Shown here: in pieces, positions 14,420 through 14,680 of the stretch
How positions within the stretch are numbered: position 1 is the stretch's first letter
Layout of the letters: each line of letters opens with the position of its first letter
Assembly (NCBI RefSeq): GCF_900764565.1
Contig: NZ_CAAFOM010000055.1
Span: 1 to 14,680, forward strand
Direction: 5' to 3'
Source: an uncultured Catenibacterium sp.
GTDB taxonomy: Bacteria; Bacillota_I; Bacilli_A; Erysipelotrichales; Coprobacillaceae
DNA length: 14,680 nucleotides
Notes under the pieces: generated by a model
Databases searched by the model: none
Told to the model about the DNA's origin: nothing
What the model saw: only the letters and a program-made list of their open reading frames with translations
Made by a program: the position numbers and the translations under genes

Positions 14420-14658
14420 ATGTTGAAAAGTCTTTTTATCTCTTCTTTTGTCATTATTGATCAAACACAAGTAGACTTTGAAGAAGGCATGACAGCCTTG
14501 ACTGGTGAAACAGGTGCAGGTAAATCTATTATTATCAATGCACTTGAACAGTTATGTGGAGCAAGAGCATCTTCTTCACTTGTAAGAAAAGGCTGTAAGA
14601 AAGCAGTTATTGAAGGTGTTTTTGATATGAATGATCATATTGAGCGCATCTTAGATGA
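14420..14658 (+). CDS. recN: DNA repair protein RecN, 5' part only
   Basis: This is the first ~79 codons of an SMC-like ATPase that acts early in double-strand break repair. The sequence opens MLKSLFISSFVIID, continues with the Walker A motif GETGAGKS (29-36) and then IIINALEQLCGARASS, typical of RecN. Full-length RecN is about 550-570 residues, so most of the gene is missing. The start is ATG at 14420, six bases after the tlyA stop, with AGGTGA at 14408-14413. The reading frame stays open to the window end, but the final residues DRKSTRL are encoded by sequencing adapter and do not belong to the protein. Confidence 0.92.
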
Positions 14659-14680
14659 AGATCGGAAGAGCACACGTCTG
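14659..14680 (+). other. Illumina TruSeq adapter sequence at the contig end
   Basis: The last 22 bases begin AGATCGGAAGAGC and continue exactly along the standard Illumina read-through adapter. Translated in the recN frame the tail gives DRKSTRL, a peptide that recurs in adapter-contaminated protein records. The genomic sequence ends at or within two bases of 14658. Confidence 0.96.

Noticed and set aside
1..14680. A novel defence, mobile or biosynthetic system
   Set aside because: Every sizeable gene belongs to a known core family in a gene order shared with other Firmicutes. I see no transposase, integrase, phage gene, CRISPR repeat or toxin-antitoxin pair.

Overview
The window is a compact, AT-rich stretch of core bacterial chromosome with every recognisable gene on the + strand. 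The gene content, Shine-Dalgarno-driven starts, a full comG operon and the order efp-yqhY-nusB-xseA-xseB-ispA-dxs-tlyA-recN point to a low-GC Firmicute. The same order, with extra genes, is known from Bacillus subtilis. The protein style (for example the EF-P loop and the PPIase lipoprotein) suggests an Erysipelotrichia-like gut bacterium, but that assignment is inference. I see no mobile element, CRISPR array, tRNA, rRNA or defence cassette.

Layout. (1) Positions 35-4073 hold single genes: a class B penicillin-binding protein, ribosomal protein L33 (rpmG, 49 aa), a YqgX-type metallo-beta-lactamase-fold hydrolase and a cyclophilin-type peptidyl-prolyl isomerase lipoprotein. A 230-base gap (2977-3206) between the last two carries promoter-like boxes and a strong intrinsic terminator, and may encode a small RNA or leader. 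(2) Positions 4148-7776 hold the complete seven-gene comGA-comGG operon, which encodes the ATPase, the membrane platform protein and five pseudopilins that build the DNA-uptake pseudopilus. The genes overlap heavily. comGF appears to start at a non-AUG codon (ATC). (3) Positions 7848-8841 hold efp and yqhY, each with its own promoter and terminator. (4) From 8953 to the end lies one tightly coupled operon: nusB (antitermination), xseA and xseB (exonuclease VII), ispA and dxs (isoprenoid precursors), tlyA (rRNA 2'-O-methyltransferase) and the 5' end of recN (DNA repair).

The last 22 bases (14659-14680) are Illumina adapter sequence rather than genome. The window therefore ends at an artefactual contig end, and recN is cut there.

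I did not find a previously undescribed system. The points most worth a second look are the adapter tail, the ATC start of comGF with a strong Shine-Dalgarno inside comGE, arginine at the EF-P modification position, the candidate small transcript at 3041-3149, a GDA variant of the thiamine-diphosphate motif in Dxs, and the absence of argR between tlyA and recN.
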